Positions 47,145-59,200 of a DNA stretch of 64,000 nucleotides are shown piece by piece. The stretch comes from Cycas panzhihuaensis (lineage: Eukaryota > Cycadophyta), in contig CM041465.1 of NCBI GenBank assembly GCA_023213395.1, positions 89,969,741 to 90,033,740 on the forward strand, written 5' to 3'. A program made the translations under genes and the position numbers. Within the stretch, counting starts at the first letter, position 1, and each line of letters opens with the position of its first letter. The notes below the pieces were generated by a model that made no database searches, was not told where the DNA came from, and worked only from the letters and a program-made list of their open reading frames with translations.

Positions 47145-47380
47145 TGTTAGAATTGAAAATGTAATATAGAGTGTAGCTAGTAACTACATATAACTCAAGC
47201 CATGTTCAAAATACACTTATGAAATAATATTGTATTAATCCATTATGAAGAGAGTACATAAGATTTCTAAATAGATGGTGGTGTTGAAGAACACTAAGGT
47301 TTAGAACCCCATAAAATATATACTTGGGAGGAAGGAGGGAAACCTCCACAACCTCCAAATTTAAAATAATATAAAATAAT
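47145..47380 (-). repeat. 5' LTR of element D, first part (interrupted)
   Basis: 236 bp matching 42815-43050, ending in ATAAT, the target duplication of A. The remainder is at 62446-62546. Confidence 0.92.
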
Positions 47381-47739
47381 TATTAAGATGATGCCCAATT
47401 CACCTATGTAAATATGCACCTAGGGCCCCTCAAAGCCACCTTGGGCCTCCCTAGGTCACCTCAGGCCACCTAGCAATAACTAGTAGCCGTCAAAAGAGCC
47501 GACATAGCCACCTAAGGTAAGTATTTAATTAATTATTTAGTATTTTAATATTATTTTTGAATTTTGAATGTTGTTAAATACAGGCATTTGATGCCTCCCT
47601 AAATTGATCTATAAATAGGATGGGAATACCTCCTTAGTATTTTTTAATAATGCCAACTTATAATTCAAATATTTATTTTGCACTTTGAAATAATGTACTC
47701 GTACTTATAATCCACCCGCTCTACACCTCACTTCCAACA
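47381..47739 (+). repeat. 5' LTR of element A
   Basis: TATTAAGATG...CTTCCAACA; the first TG is TA here. CTATAAATAGG at about 47609 is a good TATA-box candidate. Confidence 0.93.
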
Positions 47740-47741
47740 TT

Positions 47742-47753
47742 TGGTATCAGAGC
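47742..47753 (+). other. Primer-binding site of element A
   Basis: TGGTATCAGAGC, the perfect plant initiator tRNA-Met type, two bases after the LTR. Confidence 0.93.
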
Positions 47754-48110
47754 AAGCATTATTTGGATTTGAGAGTCTCACAACAACTTGTCATGGCTAT
47801 TTTGGTATGTGAATGATATTATTCATTAATGGCATTAAAACTATAAAAAAATCATTCATATTTATTAATATTTCATTTATATTACGTTCGTTTCATTTTT
47901 TTATTTTTTGGAACCATTCATAGCCTATTTAGAACCAGTGATTGCAACTCCCACATTGCTCAGAACTATTGCATATGACTACTCATTTTGTTCCAAATAA
48001 ATTCTCTAGCCATTAGAAAAAACTGCACTTGATTTCGTAGCCTGTGCTAGGAGAAATCTTGCTCTAAGTCACTTTATACCTATTTTTGACTCATTTTTCT
48101 CTATTGCTTC
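47754..48110 (+). other. Leader of element A, first part
   Basis: Non-coding, ends in GCTTC (48106-48110), the target duplication of F. Continues at 55449. Confidence 0.75.
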
Positions 48111-48565
48111 TGTTAGATTGTATAATATAAACTTATGTAATTTTATGTGTCACATGTCTAAATTAAAAATTAAGTTATTATAATGTTTTTATCTTAGGTA
48201 TATTAAATTAAACTTGTGGAAGGTCGTTGAATATGTGAAACCGCATTTCAACGAACCTCCTTGGTACTTAACCTCCTAAATTCTTGGAACAGGTCAGCCA
48301 GGAATCTAGGAGGGATATCCTAATGATGTTTGAAGGCTGGTCTATTTCTTAGAGGTATTTTCTATGCATGTTTTAAATTCTATATTTTAATTAATAAAAC
48401 TATATAGCTTAGGAGGTGGTTTTTTATTCCCCAGAAGGGGTTTTTCCACCTGTCAACCTATGTGTATGTGCAGTGTTGTTTATATCTGTAATTGCTTAAC
48501 TGTGATTTTGTTATTGTTTTATTGTGATCTTGTTAATGACACTGTCATATGCATATTCTCCTACA
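48111..48565 (+). repeat. 5' LTR of element F
   Basis: TGTTAGATTGTATAATATAAAC...TATTCTCCTACA (written in part). Contains an inverted AACCTCCTTGG / CCTGG-rich block and ACCTCCTAAATTC; no promoter clearly stands out. Confidence 0.96.
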
Positions 48566-48580
48566 TGGTATCAAAGCACG
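48566..48580 (+). other. Primer-binding site of element F
   Basis: TGGTATCAAAGCACG directly after the LTR; initiator tRNA-Met type with one mismatch in TGGTATCAGAGC. Confidence 0.9.
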
Positions 48581-49341
48581 TTATGCCTTTTTTTTTGTCT
48601 ATCATTTGATTTTTTGCTTTTCTTCTTTTTTCAAATTATTTTGGCCATCTGAACTATGTATTCAAAATCAAAAGAAACCAAGTTTTTTTTTAATACGCCA
48701 TTAAAGCCAAAAACCTTCATTAAACAATAATTTTTTTTTAGACAAACCTGTCGTTTATATAAATGAGCCTTTTATTTAAACTGTCATTAAGACAAACCCT
48801 TTTACATACCAATCCATAGAATTTTTACAAAACAGAACTTTTTACATACCAATCCATAGAATTCTTACAAGACAGATTTTTTTTTACCAGTCCATAGAAT
48901 TCTTACAAGACACATTTTTTTTTACATACCAGTCCACAAAATTTTACAAAACAAAAACCTGCCATTAAGGTAGAATTATACAAAACTAAAACCCTTGCCA
49001 TTAAGGCAGAACCGTAAAAAAAAAAACATCAATAAAAGCCTTCTTTCTTCATATTCTATTTTCTTGTGACAGTAGAGGTGTAGTAAGTCCCTGTACAATA
49101 GGGTCTATAACCATGCAGTAGTCCCATGTGTAGCAGCACCGCCATATTTAGCATTTTCTTTTTGGCAAGATTGTCATTCCTGTCAGAACACCAAAAACGA
49201 CTAGCAAATTTAACACATACTACAAAATAAAACAAAAAGATGGAACAAAAACAAAGCAGGGTCGCTGGTTTGCCACAAACCCCAGATACAAAAAAAATTC
49301 AAAGCCAGGCGGAGAAACCCTAGCCGCCAAGGATTTTATAA

Positions 49342-49490
49342 AAACAGTGGAACCTGCACAAAGAGGTCAAGCCACCAAAGCTTGAAAATACAAACAGTGG
49401 AACCTATACAGAGAGGTCAAGCTGCCAAAGCTTGAAAATACAAACAGTGGAGCCTGCACAGAGAGGTCAAGCTACCAAAGCTTGAAAATC
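49342..49490 (+). repeat. Tandem repeat, 3 x 50 bp, in F leader
   Basis: Units start at 49342, 49392 and 49442, each AAACAGTGGA(A/G)CCT...AAAGCTTGAAAAT, with few differences. Confidence 0.93.
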
Positions 49491-49507
49491 CAGATAGCAA
49501 ACTACAA

Positions 49508-49664
49508 AGTGAAGTTGCGCCATCAACAAATCAAAGCCCAAACTGCACAGTAAAGCCGCGCCATCAACAAATCAAAGTCCATATTGTAAAGTAAAGCCAC
49601 GCCATCAACAAATCAAAGTCCAGACTGTAAAGTGAAGCCGCGCCATCAACAAATTGCCCAAGCA
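49508..49664 (+). repeat. Tandem repeat, about 4 x 41 bp, in F leader
   Basis: Units start at 49508, 49549, 49590 and 49631 (AGT(G/A)AAG..GCGCCATCAACAAAT). A partial fifth AAGTGAAGCCGCACCATC follows near 49666. Confidence 0.92.
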
Positions 49665-49752
49665 AAGTGAAGCCGCACCATCGAACCTGCACAGCAAGAA
49701 GGAACGCCGCCTCGAATGCGATATGGAGAAACAGGTAGGGTTCCTAACCTAA

Positions 49753-49894
49753 CCCCCCCCCCCCCCTTCCCGGATTTCAATTTATTTTTTTTTTTTTTTT
49801 TACTTTGTTATAAAATAAAAGTCCGTCAGGTCTGCTGACCCTCTTTTTTTATTTTTTTATTCCAAATATAATACGCACCCCCCCCCCCCCCCCC
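49753..49894 (+). repeat. Two poly(C) tracts in F leader
   Basis: 14 C at 49753-49766 and 17 C at 49878-49894; long T runs follow at about 49786-49801 and 49895-49904. Confidence 0.93.
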
Positions 49895-50683
49895 TTTTTT
49901 TTTTATATATAAGTCTTTATATAAGTCTATTACCCTTTTAATTCTATAAAATACTTTTCATTTTCTTGATTCAAATGAATCAATATTGACAAAGTTAATA
50001 CTTTGATGAAAATCAAAGTTTTCCCCTGTCAAAGTTAATACTTTGATTTCGTTTGCATTAATACTTTAAAACCCTCACCTCATGTCATATCTTACATTCT
50101 AATTAAAACCCCTCTAGAGTACACACTATTTTTTTAAGGAAATTTTTTCCCCCCTTCATTTTAACTATTCCTTCCCTTATATTTTTTTTAACCTAAAAAC
50201 TTCTCTTTTAATACTTTGACAAATTAACTCAATACACCCTTTTAAATATTGTTTTCAAAATCCTGTGCTCTAAAGTATGCCTTCAATAAGGTATATATAA
50301 ATCTTTTTTTTTATTCTTTAAAACATGTTAATGAGTAAACTTAATGTTTTTTCTCTCCTAAGTAAATTGAATTAATCATATCTTTTATTTTTTCCTTTAA
50401 CACCTAATCTATAAGATTTAAACTAATTTCTTAGATATATACAATTTTGTTTATAAGGGGAAACAATTTATTTTGTTCTCTAAAAGATTTTTTTCTAAGT
50501 GGAATCATTTTTTCCAAAAGAAAACCTTTTTTCAAATATAACTGCTTAATTATTGTCTATTTCTGTATAAAAACCTATGATTTTTTTTTTTGAAGATGTC
50601 CTTATAAAGATTAGTGTGTTTTGAGTAGTTATTAAGTCACCTTCAGATTTTTTAATCCTTAAATACATCTCAACATTCCTAAT

Positions 50684-51655
50684 ATGGCATTAATGCCAGG
50701 GGCAATCACCTGTGTTCCAATTCTAATGTTAACTAGCTCAAACTATGCCGACTGGAGGAATCGCATATCCCATCAGCTTAAACAACAAAAAGTATGGCGA
50801 TATATAATAGGTGAATTTCAAAAGCCAAAAGCTGATGCTACTGAGAATCTTATGGTATATCTGATGAACTCAGATGCCACATTAGGCACCATATTAAATT
50901 CTCTTTCACCAGAAATCAATAGGCAGTTTTCTGAAAAAGATGACTTAGCCACTGTCTGGAAAACCTTGGAAGAAAAATACGACAAGGTTAATACACATCA
51001 AGTAGCAATCCTAGAAGAGCAACTATATAATCTTACCTTTGATGACTTTACAAATGTTGAGGATTTCTTAACAAAAATTCAATCAATCAATAAAGATTTA
51101 GACAATTGTATTAAATCAAAAACCAAGGAAGGTGATATAGAAAAAATAACTACACATGTCAAAGACGACGACACTCTCGTACGTCTTGCAGTCAATAAAT
51201 TACCAAAACACTTTAATCTTTACCAAGCTGCCAGACAACAAGCTGGCAATCCACCCATAGCATTCAATTAGCTGACAAATCAGCTAATTGAACATCAAAC
51301 AATGTTAATCAGAACCGGTGCAATAAAAGATCAATCACAGGCTTTGTTTTCTAAAACTAAGCCATAATTTAAACATAAACAACAGAATAATAACCTTCAT
51401 AATAATAATCAAAAGTATTAGAAACCTCAACGAGGTTCATCTTCTAATACTCACAATAATGTAAAATATTCTGGTCCAACTAAAAACCAGAATGCTTCCA
51501 ATCAATACGTTTCTAACAGAAACAATGCATCTTCTTCTTAGAACTCTAGTTATGCCTACTGTCATAAAAGAGGCCATACTATTAATATCTGTAGAAGTAG
51601 AATAGCCTCAGAAGCATGGAAAGCTTCTAAGGGATTGCAAAATAAATAGCAATCC
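50684..51655 (+). pseudogene. Element F gag with zinc knuckle
   Basis: MALMPGAITCVPILMLTSSN, then YADWRNRISHQLKQQKVWRY, a UBN2-type central part (WKTLEEKYDKVNTHQVAILE), and THVKDDDTLVRLAVNKLPKH. The first 195 codons are open to a stop at 51269-51271; the same frame continues with more stops to a knuckle at 51551 (YAYCHKRGHTINIC), in which the first Cys is Tyr, as in E copy 1. Start chosen because E gag has the same MALMPGAI start. Particle-forming protein by family. Confidence 0.92.
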
Positions 51656-52690
51656 CATCCTCAACCTCATTTCCAATCAAACTCTCAATCAAGATCTCAA
51701 AATCATCAATTTCATAACCGTTCCTTGGCAGCAATGACTTCTACGTTTGTTGCTCCTTCCAATCAACCACCCCAATGGATCATTGACTCTGGTGCATCAC
51801 ATCATATGACTAGACACCAAAAAAACTTATCCACTTATTAATCCAAAATAAACTTTAAAGAAGAAATTTCATTCGGTAGTGGTAATCAACTCAAAGTTAA
51901 AGGATTTGGTGACATTATTCTGAAGGATGGTTTAATCAAAGACATTTTTTATGTACCTGGTTTGCTACCAAACCTTCTCTCAGTATATCAAATTTGCTAG
52001 AAAGACCTTGTAGTTGAATTCTGGAAAAATAAATTTGTCATTAAAGATTCCTTACACAAGTTCAAACGTATTGCTTCAGGACTTATTGATCATAATACAG
52101 GTCTCTATAGCATGACTTGTTTTCAAAATAATAAATCAAAATCATTTAGTGCCTTCGTTGTAAAATCTGACTCTGTCAGCAAACTTTAGCATGCAAGATT
52201 TGGCCATACTAGTTATGGCAAATTGCAATATTTAATTAAGCATGAAATGGTTCATGGTTTACCACCATTAAACACTGTTTATGGTGTTTGTGAAGCCTGT
52301 GTAACAGGCAAATAGCACATGGATCCATTTCCACACAAAAGTCAATTTCAAGCTACTGTTCCACTAGAACTTGTCCACTCTGACATATGTGGACCTTTTC
52401 ATATTCCATCATATTCAGGATCTCATTATTTTGTTATATTCATTGACGATTATTCAAGAAAATGCTGGGTTTATATGCTCAAAACACGCAGTCAAGTGTT
52501 TGACATTTTCGTTGAATATAAAACTTTAGTGGAAAATCAATCCAACTCTAAAATCAAAATATTCCAATCTAATAATGCCAAGGAATATTTAAGCAAAAAT
52601 TTCATTTCCCTCTGTAAAACAAATGGAATTAAATTCCAACATTCAGTTGCATATACACCTCAACAAAATGGTGTTGCGGAATGCAAAATC
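51656..52690 (+). pseudogene. Element F protease and integrase core
   Basis: Same frame as gag. Protease: WIIDSGASHHMTRH near 51777, FYVPGLLPNLLSVYQ at 51946. Integrase: L*HARFGH (Trp codon now TAG) and CEACVTGK*H (52290-52315) form the HHCC zinc site. Core: LVHSDICGPF, FIDDYSRKCWVYM, then QSNNAKEYLS, where the second catalytic Asp is Asn; the Glu is kept. AYTPQQNGVAE ends this frame at a one-base deletion near 52687-52693. Confidence 0.92.
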
Positions 52691-54942
52691 ATACTCTTGT
52701 TGAAATGACTCATTGCATGTTACATGCAAAGAATCTCGATTTAAAATTATGGGCAGAAGCAATTAACTGCTCTAATTACTTATTAAACCGTTTACCTAGT
52801 AAAAGTCTACAAAATATCACTCCAGAACAAAAATGGTCTGGAAAGAAACCATCTATTCAACACTTATGAATATTCGGTAGTATTGCCTGGGGACATATTC
52901 CTCATGAAAAATGTAAAAAGCTAGATAAAAAAAGTCAAAAATATATCTTTGTTGGCTACAGCGAAGAAAGTAAAGCATACAGACTCTTAGATCCAGTTAC
53001 GCATAATATTTCTATTTTGCATGATGTCATATTTGATGAAGAAGGATCTACTTCAACATCTACTTATGTAGAAATCCCTGTTGAAGACTTATTAACCAAC
53101 ACTCGTTCAGTTGATGATTCTGAAAAACAAGTTGATTCAGACATCATAGATTCTTTATCAACTAAAGTCCAAAATTGGACCTTATCAGAACTAGCTGATA
53201 TAGATTCTTCTCTTCAACCTAGCACATCGAATCATCCAACAACCTCAGATTCAGTTACTCATAAGCAACCAACTTGGGCAACCAAAACGCTCACGATCTT
53301 TGGATCTAATGTAGGTAATCCTACTGATACTAGGCACACACGTGCACAAAAACTTCATGCAAATTTTACTTTAGTAGCAAAAATAATGGAAAACAATGAT
53401 CCCAAAACTTTTAAACAAGCCAGCAACAATCCTGTTTGGCAAGATGCTATGCAAATCAAATTTGTTGCTCTAATTAAAAATTCTGCCTGGGATCTTGTTC
53501 CTCTTCCACCCAGAAAAAATGTAGTTAACTATAAATGGGTTTATAGAACTAAATATAATTCAACAGGCGCAGTGGAAAAATATAAAGCTCGTCTTGTTGC
53601 CAAAGGATTTTCCCAAATAGATGGCATTGACTATAATGAAACTTTTGCACCTATTGCAAAAATAAACACAATCAAGACCATCATTGCTCTTGCAGCCAAG
53701 TTTGGTTGGGAAATTCACCAAATGGATGTCAAGAGTGCCTTTTTGAATGGTGATCTCAAAGAAGAGATCTACATGTCACAACCACCTAAATTCATTGAAA
53801 ATCCTAATTTAGTCTGTAAATTAAAAAAATCCATTTATGGTTTAAAATAAGCTCCTCGAGCTTAGTATACTAAAGTTGATGATTACTTAATACGCATTGG
53901 ATACACTAGATGTATTAGTGATCCAAATCTCTATTTTAAACGAGAAGATGAAGATCTAACCATTCTAATTCTTTATGTTGATGACATTATTATCACTGGA
54001 TCATCAACACACAATATTCATCATCTCAAATCAACCTTAATGAACAAATTTGAAATGACTGATTTACGACTATTACATTATTTTTTAGGTTTACAAATTT
54101 ATCAAAATCAATCAAATATATCACTATCTCAGCCTAAGTACATTCTTGATTTACTCTAAAGGTTTAACATAGATAATGCTAAACCTATAACCAATCCTTT
54201 ACAATCAGGAGTTAAACTAACTACTGATTGTTCAACTCCTTTATGTGATCCAACTCTTTATAGACAACTTATTGGTAGTCTAATTTATCTTACACACACC
54301 CGCCCTGACATTTCTTATACCGTTGCATTATGTTCCAGATACATGCAACAACCATATGAATCTCACTGGAAAGCAGCTAAACGAATCTTATGTTATCTAA
54401 AGAATACCATGTTTCATGGTTTAATTTATAACATTTGTAATAAACGTTTAACATTAACTGGCTATACTGACTCTGATTGGGTAGGTGATTCAAATGATTG
54501 TAAATCTACTTCTGGTTATGTATTTTTTATTGACTCCTCACCTATTACTTGGTCAAGCAAAAAAATGCAGGCACTGGCATTATCAACCACTAAAGCTGAA
54601 TATCAAGCATTAGTTAAAGCTGGTAAAGAAGCACTTTGGCTAAAATCATTACTCAATGAAATTGGTCTAACTCTAAACTCTTCAATTGAAATTAAAGTTG
54701 ATAATCAAGGTGCAATTACTATTGCTTCTAATCCTATCTCACATTCTAGAACTAAACATATTGAATTACATCAACATTTTATTCGTAATTTAGTCTCTGA
54801 TAATATTATTTGTTTGTCTTATTGTCTAACAGATTTACAGATTGCCGATATACTTACAAAGTCACTCACTGAAGTGGAGTATTTACATCTTAGAGATTTA
54901 TTAAAGATAAGAGAAGTCTTCATCAAAGGGGGATCATCATGA
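52691..54942 (+). pseudogene. Element F integrase end, reverse transcriptase and RNase H
   Basis: After the frameshift: LVEMTHCMLHAKNLDLKLWA, IFGSIAWGHIPHEK, GYSEESKAYRLLDP. RT: WVYRTKYNSTGAVEKYKARL, VAKGFSQIDGIDYNETFAPI, IHQMDVKSAFLNGDL, KSIYGLK*APRA*YTK, LYVDDIIITG (catalytic Asp pair intact at about 53977-53985) and LHYFLGLQIY. RNase H: GYTDSDWVGDSNDCKSTSGY, ALSTTKAEYQALVKAG, VDNQGAITI and QIADILTKSL. The stop is at 54940-54942. Stops here are TAA, TAG or TGA at positions where Gln, Arg or Trp is conserved. Confidence 0.95.
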
Positions 54943-54981
54943 TGAAGATCTTCTTTTCTCTCCAGTACAAAAGTGTACATT

Positions 54982-54990
54982 AAAGGAGGA
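54982..54990 (+). other. Polypurine tract of element F
   Basis: AAAGGAGGA directly before the 3' LTR. Confidence 0.9.
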
Positions 54991-55443
54991 TATTAGATTG
55001 TATAATATAAACTTATGTAATTTTATGTGTCACATGTCTAAATTAAAAATTAAGTTATTATAATGTTTTTATCTTAGGTATATTAAATTAAACTTGTGTA
55101 AGGTTGTTGAATATGCGAAACCATATTTCAGCGAACCTCCTTGGTACTTAACCTCCTAAATTTCTGGAACAGGTCAGCCAGGAATCTAGGAGGGTCATCT
55201 AATGATGCTCAAGGTCGGTCTATTTCTTAGAGGTATTTTCTATGCATGTTTTAAATTCTATATTTTAATTAATAAAATTATATAGCTTAAGAGGTGGTTT
55301 TTTATTCCCTAGAAGGGGTTTTTCCACCTGTGAACCTGTGTGTATGTGCAGTGTCGTTTATATCTGTAATTGCTTAACTATGATTTTGTTATTATTTTAT
55401 TGTGATCCTGTTAATGACATTGTCATATGCCTATTCTCCTATA
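54991..55443 (+). repeat. 3' LTR of element F
   Basis: 453 bp, TATTAGATTG...TTCTCCTATA, followed by GCTTC. Both terminal dinucleotides show a transition relative to the 5' LTR. Confidence 0.96.
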
Positions 55444-55448
55444 GCTTC

Positions 55449-58119
55449 GTTCCAAGCCCATAAGTGATCATTTGTCATGAAATTTGACCAACATCTTACT
55501 ATCTAGCATACCCAGCTAGCCCTAAAATCTCATGAGAAATGGTTCTCTTTATGGATAGTTTGAATCAAGTGAACCTCCTTGCCTAGGTTTCTCATCATTT
55601 TTCTTTATTTTTTTAACATATAGCAAGTATTTTTTGAAATTGTTTTGTAAATTGAGTCTGTATAGTTGGGCACCCCTTATCTGCCTATAAGACTAGAGAA
55701 TTTTGATCACATTCCAGTGTTCATACTACTCAGAAATTGCCTATGTTCTTATGTTTGTTTATCATTTCCTTTTATATCATAATGTTCATACATATAAAAA
55801 CATGATTAAAAAACTCATATTTTTTATTGTTCTTGATTATCTAACTCTATAGATGTGGGAGTCCCTCCCTGTATGAGAAGATCGAAGCTCTCTAACTAAT
55901 TTTGGTGATTATTTGGCCCATAATCCTCCTCTGCATCATCCAAAGAGCTATGTATTTTTTACAATTTTTTAATTATATTTTAATATTGATTTATCAATGT
56001 TTATTTGATTAGTATCATAAAGTTTAATTAAATTTAATCTTTGTTAATAATTTTTTAGATACATAGTTTTAAAAGGGTTTTATCCCCCTTCATCTTAGCC
56101 CTCACTCTTCAGTTGCATGTGACCTCATTGTTTGGATGTTATTAAGAGGCACATATTATTTTCAAGTTACTTTTTAACTCCAGTTTATTTTTTGAGAGCT
56201 AACGAGCCTATTCCAAATTGTTTGAGGTTTGTAGCCCTTCTAAAGACCAAGCTATCGTTTAAAATTACTCCATGTAATCATGTTCATCATTTTAAAAAGG
56301 GGCTTCTTTACTTTATTAAAAAAATTTATTATGTTTTCACTTAAAGAGTACCTGTCACATTTTTCATTATGACCTACCCCTGGAGTATTATATTTCAGCA
56401 AAACAAGTCTCATTAGAACCATATTTCAAAGATCTTCAGGGTGGTGTTATCACTTGACTTATTTGAGTCTGTTTTAGCTGAGGTTTAATTGATCAAAGTG
56501 ATAAATATTTTTTAGCGTTTATTCTATTAGCCATAAAGAGGTCTGATCACAGTTTTTGCAATAACTTGATTATTTTAACTCCAATTTTAGAACCATAAGA
56601 ATAGTCAAAAAGCTATTTCAAATCACACCATTTTATAGGAATTTAAAAGCTATTCAAGTTGAGGTTCTAGTTTAGCCATAAATAGGTTTACTTAGTAATA
56701 TCTTTTAAGCATTTTTTCATTTTAAACAATTCTATTTAAGTATTATCTACTACTAATCAATTTTTTTGAGTTATTATTGGCCTTTCATATACATTAGAAG
56801 CTATTTTGCAGCCAACTAACATAGTTTTAGCTCCTTAAGCTTTAAAAAACCTAAGTACAGTAAAATATCAAATAGGTACTATCTGCTTTAATTTTATTTC
56901 ACTTTTTGCATTATCAAACAAATTCAAACTATTTCTTGATACTTTTAATTACTTTAAGCATAGTTTCTATTCAAAAATTGTAAAGTTTTATATAGTTATT
57001 TTTGTTCTTATAAATTAACACTTTGGCATTTAAAATCTAATATATTTGTCTTGCATATTAGTCAAGGAGTCATTTTATTCTTTATCAAAGGCTTTAGTCC
57101 TTTTTTTCTCAACTTAAACTTTGTAAAAGCTTAGTTTCAAGGTTCATTGATTAGTTATTTATCTCAAAAGTTCAATTCAATATTTTGAAAGTTAATTGAC
57201 ATTCAAGTATTAAGGGTTTTGTTATTACATTACATCACAATTAGAAGAGCATATAACTTCTTATCTTTCTTACAAAAGTATATCAATTTGAAAGCATTAG
57301 ATTGTATTCTAGCATATGTTTCTTGGTTCATTTAAAGGAAGAAGAGCATCCTTAATTTTTTTACTTGTTTTATTATGATTTAATATAAAAATTTGTACCA
57401 TATCTTCATTTGAGATATATAATTTTGTATCTTACTTAAAAGATTTATTTTGAGTTATTTTCATTTCTTGCATAAAAGAAATCTTAAAAAGGTTAAGTAA
57501 GACCATATTTAAACTAAAATTTACTCTCATATTAAGAAAGATAATTCATGAATTAACCACATCTTTTTTAACCTTATAAGGCAAATGGTTTGGGCCCCTA
57601 AAGTTACCACCACGTACATGCCAATTGGCCTACTCATATTGGATAAGGAAAGTCATTGACTATAAGGTATATTAGGTGGAAGATTGAGCTGGAGAACTAG
57701 TCTTTATTAGAGTTTAGAGACCAAGGCTAAACCTAGAGAGGGTGAGTGCCTTAGTTAATTCAACCTTCACCACTAGATTTATCGCTAGGTATAAGTCTAG
57801 CGCACATGGACCAATAACTCAAGGGGTGTAACAACCTTTATAGCAGTCTACATACTAAGGTATATTAAACCTTGGGCTCACACACCAATATATTGGGTCC
57901 ATATTTTACCACTTATGGGAATACACCACTAGATAGAATAGTAATTGAAGGTTTCCCTTGGAGACCCTTGGACTTAGAGCCTAGAAGCCTTATTAGGGAC
58001 TAGGACACTTGCAAATCCTTAGGTAAAACTTTGAATATTATTTCTTGGGTTAAATTTCAAACTCAAACCTTTGAAAACCTTAGTTTATCTATCGTTATTT
58101 TAAAAATCTTAGTTAAAAG
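55449..58119 (+). other. Leader of element A, second part
   Basis: Continues from 48110. AT-rich, no protein-like frame; the frame at 56132-56344 has no recognisable features. The last 500 bases (about 57570-58080) are more balanced in composition and contain many short purine-rich words, as does the comparable part of the B leader at 32140-32560. Confidence 0.7.
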
Positions 58120-59200
58120 ATGGCATCTAACTTTAGAAACATGATAATTCCTAAATTTGATAGTAATAATTTTCTAAACTAGAGTAGGAGGATGAGACCC
58201 ATCCTCATTGCTAATGACATATGGGAGATTGTGAAAATAAGCTAAACTGAATTAGGAAAAAATGTCACTAATATTAAAAAGGTAATATGTAAAGAAAATA
58301 TTAGAAAAGATAATGAAGCACTTGTCTTTATATTCTGTACATTATAAGATCATATCTTACCATGGGTTAGTAAGTCAACTAAATCAAAGGAAGCATGGGA
58401 TACCCTTGAGTTAATTTATGAAGAAGCTGTATCATCTAAGCTTCAAAACCTTAGGAGCAAATTCAAAAATTTGTGAATGATGCTAATAGATTTTGTAATA
58501 AAATTCTTGATTGAAGTCTAAGATATAGTAAACTAGATGAGATCACTTGGAGATTCGAAAGAATATTAATGAGTGTAGGTATTATAAGAAGGTTTAAAAT
58601 GTAGTGACAAGTATAGGGATTTCTAAAGATCTAAGCACACCAAAGGTGGAACAACTAAGTACCATATTGATGTCAGTTGAAGAGCAACAAAATGCAAATG
58701 AATTACTTGAGCATGCATTTTCTACCAAGGATAAGATTCAATCTCACTCTCAATTGAGTGCATCAAAATCTAGAGAATCACCTCCCAAGATAAAGGATAG
58801 AAATCCTAAAAGGGATTTACAACAAGATCCACCTAAATACCAAGCTCCACATCAAAGAAGATAAGGAGGAAACCAATTAAATGTGAATCCTCCTAAGTAT
58901 CCAAATCAGGAGAAACAACTTGAGGGACACTCATGTTGTCCCAATTACCAAGGAAATGTCCAAGCCACATGATCAAATTAGGATTATTATGATAATAGAC
59001 AAAGGGAAAATCCAATTCCACATTATGAGGAAAGGGGGAGACCTTCCCATATTAAAAGAAGTCATCGAAAAAGTCAAAGTTTAAGTTATAAGAGAAGAGA
59101 ATTCCTATATTACTCCTATTAAAAACATGGACCACCCACCAAAGGGAGTGTAAATACTACTATAGAAACAAGGGATAATGATAGGTTTTTCTTATCTAGT
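58120..59200 (+). pseudogene. Element A gag
   Basis: ATG at 58120: MASNFRNMIIPKFDSNNF, RRMRPILIANDIWEIVK, NIRKDNEALVFIFCTL, SKEAWDTLELIYEEAVSSKL. Then (58604-58864) LSTILMSVEEQQNANELLEH, a middle part of copia gag followed by a basic, Lys/Arg/Gln/Pro-rich tail. A clear CCHC knuckle is not visible; HSCCPNYQGNVQA near 58930 may be its remnant. Frameshifts and stops are present. Confidence 0.8.

Larger units (their letters stand above)
48581..50683 (+). other. Leader of element F with tandem repeats and poly(C) tracts
   Basis: No ORF resembles a protein. It holds repeated ACATACCAATCCATAGAATT words (about 48790-48950), two tandem arrays (49342-49490 and 49508-49664), and two poly(C) tracts (49753-49766 and 49878-49894), each followed by T-rich sequence. 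Gag starts at its end. Confidence 0.8.
48106..55448 (+). mobile_element. Ty1/copia element F, nested in element A
   Basis: LTRs 48111-48565 (455 bp) and 54991-55443 (453 bp), about 94% identical by eye; perfect TSD GCTTC. PBS directly at the LTR, a 2.1-kb leader with tandem repeats and poly(C), and one long gag-pol frame (50684-54942) with about 13 stops and a single frameshift. It is the youngest LTR element in the nest. The 3' LTR ends are TA...TA instead of TG...CA, both explained by transitions. Confidence 0.97.

Noticed and set aside
48790-48950. CRISPR-like array (repeated ACATACCAATCCATAGAATT)
   Set aside because: Only two or three imperfect, unevenly spaced copies within a retrotransposon leader of a plant genome.
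49342-49664. Satellite DNA or minisatellite locus
   Set aside because: The arrays lie inside element F between its PBS and gag, so they belong to the element leader.
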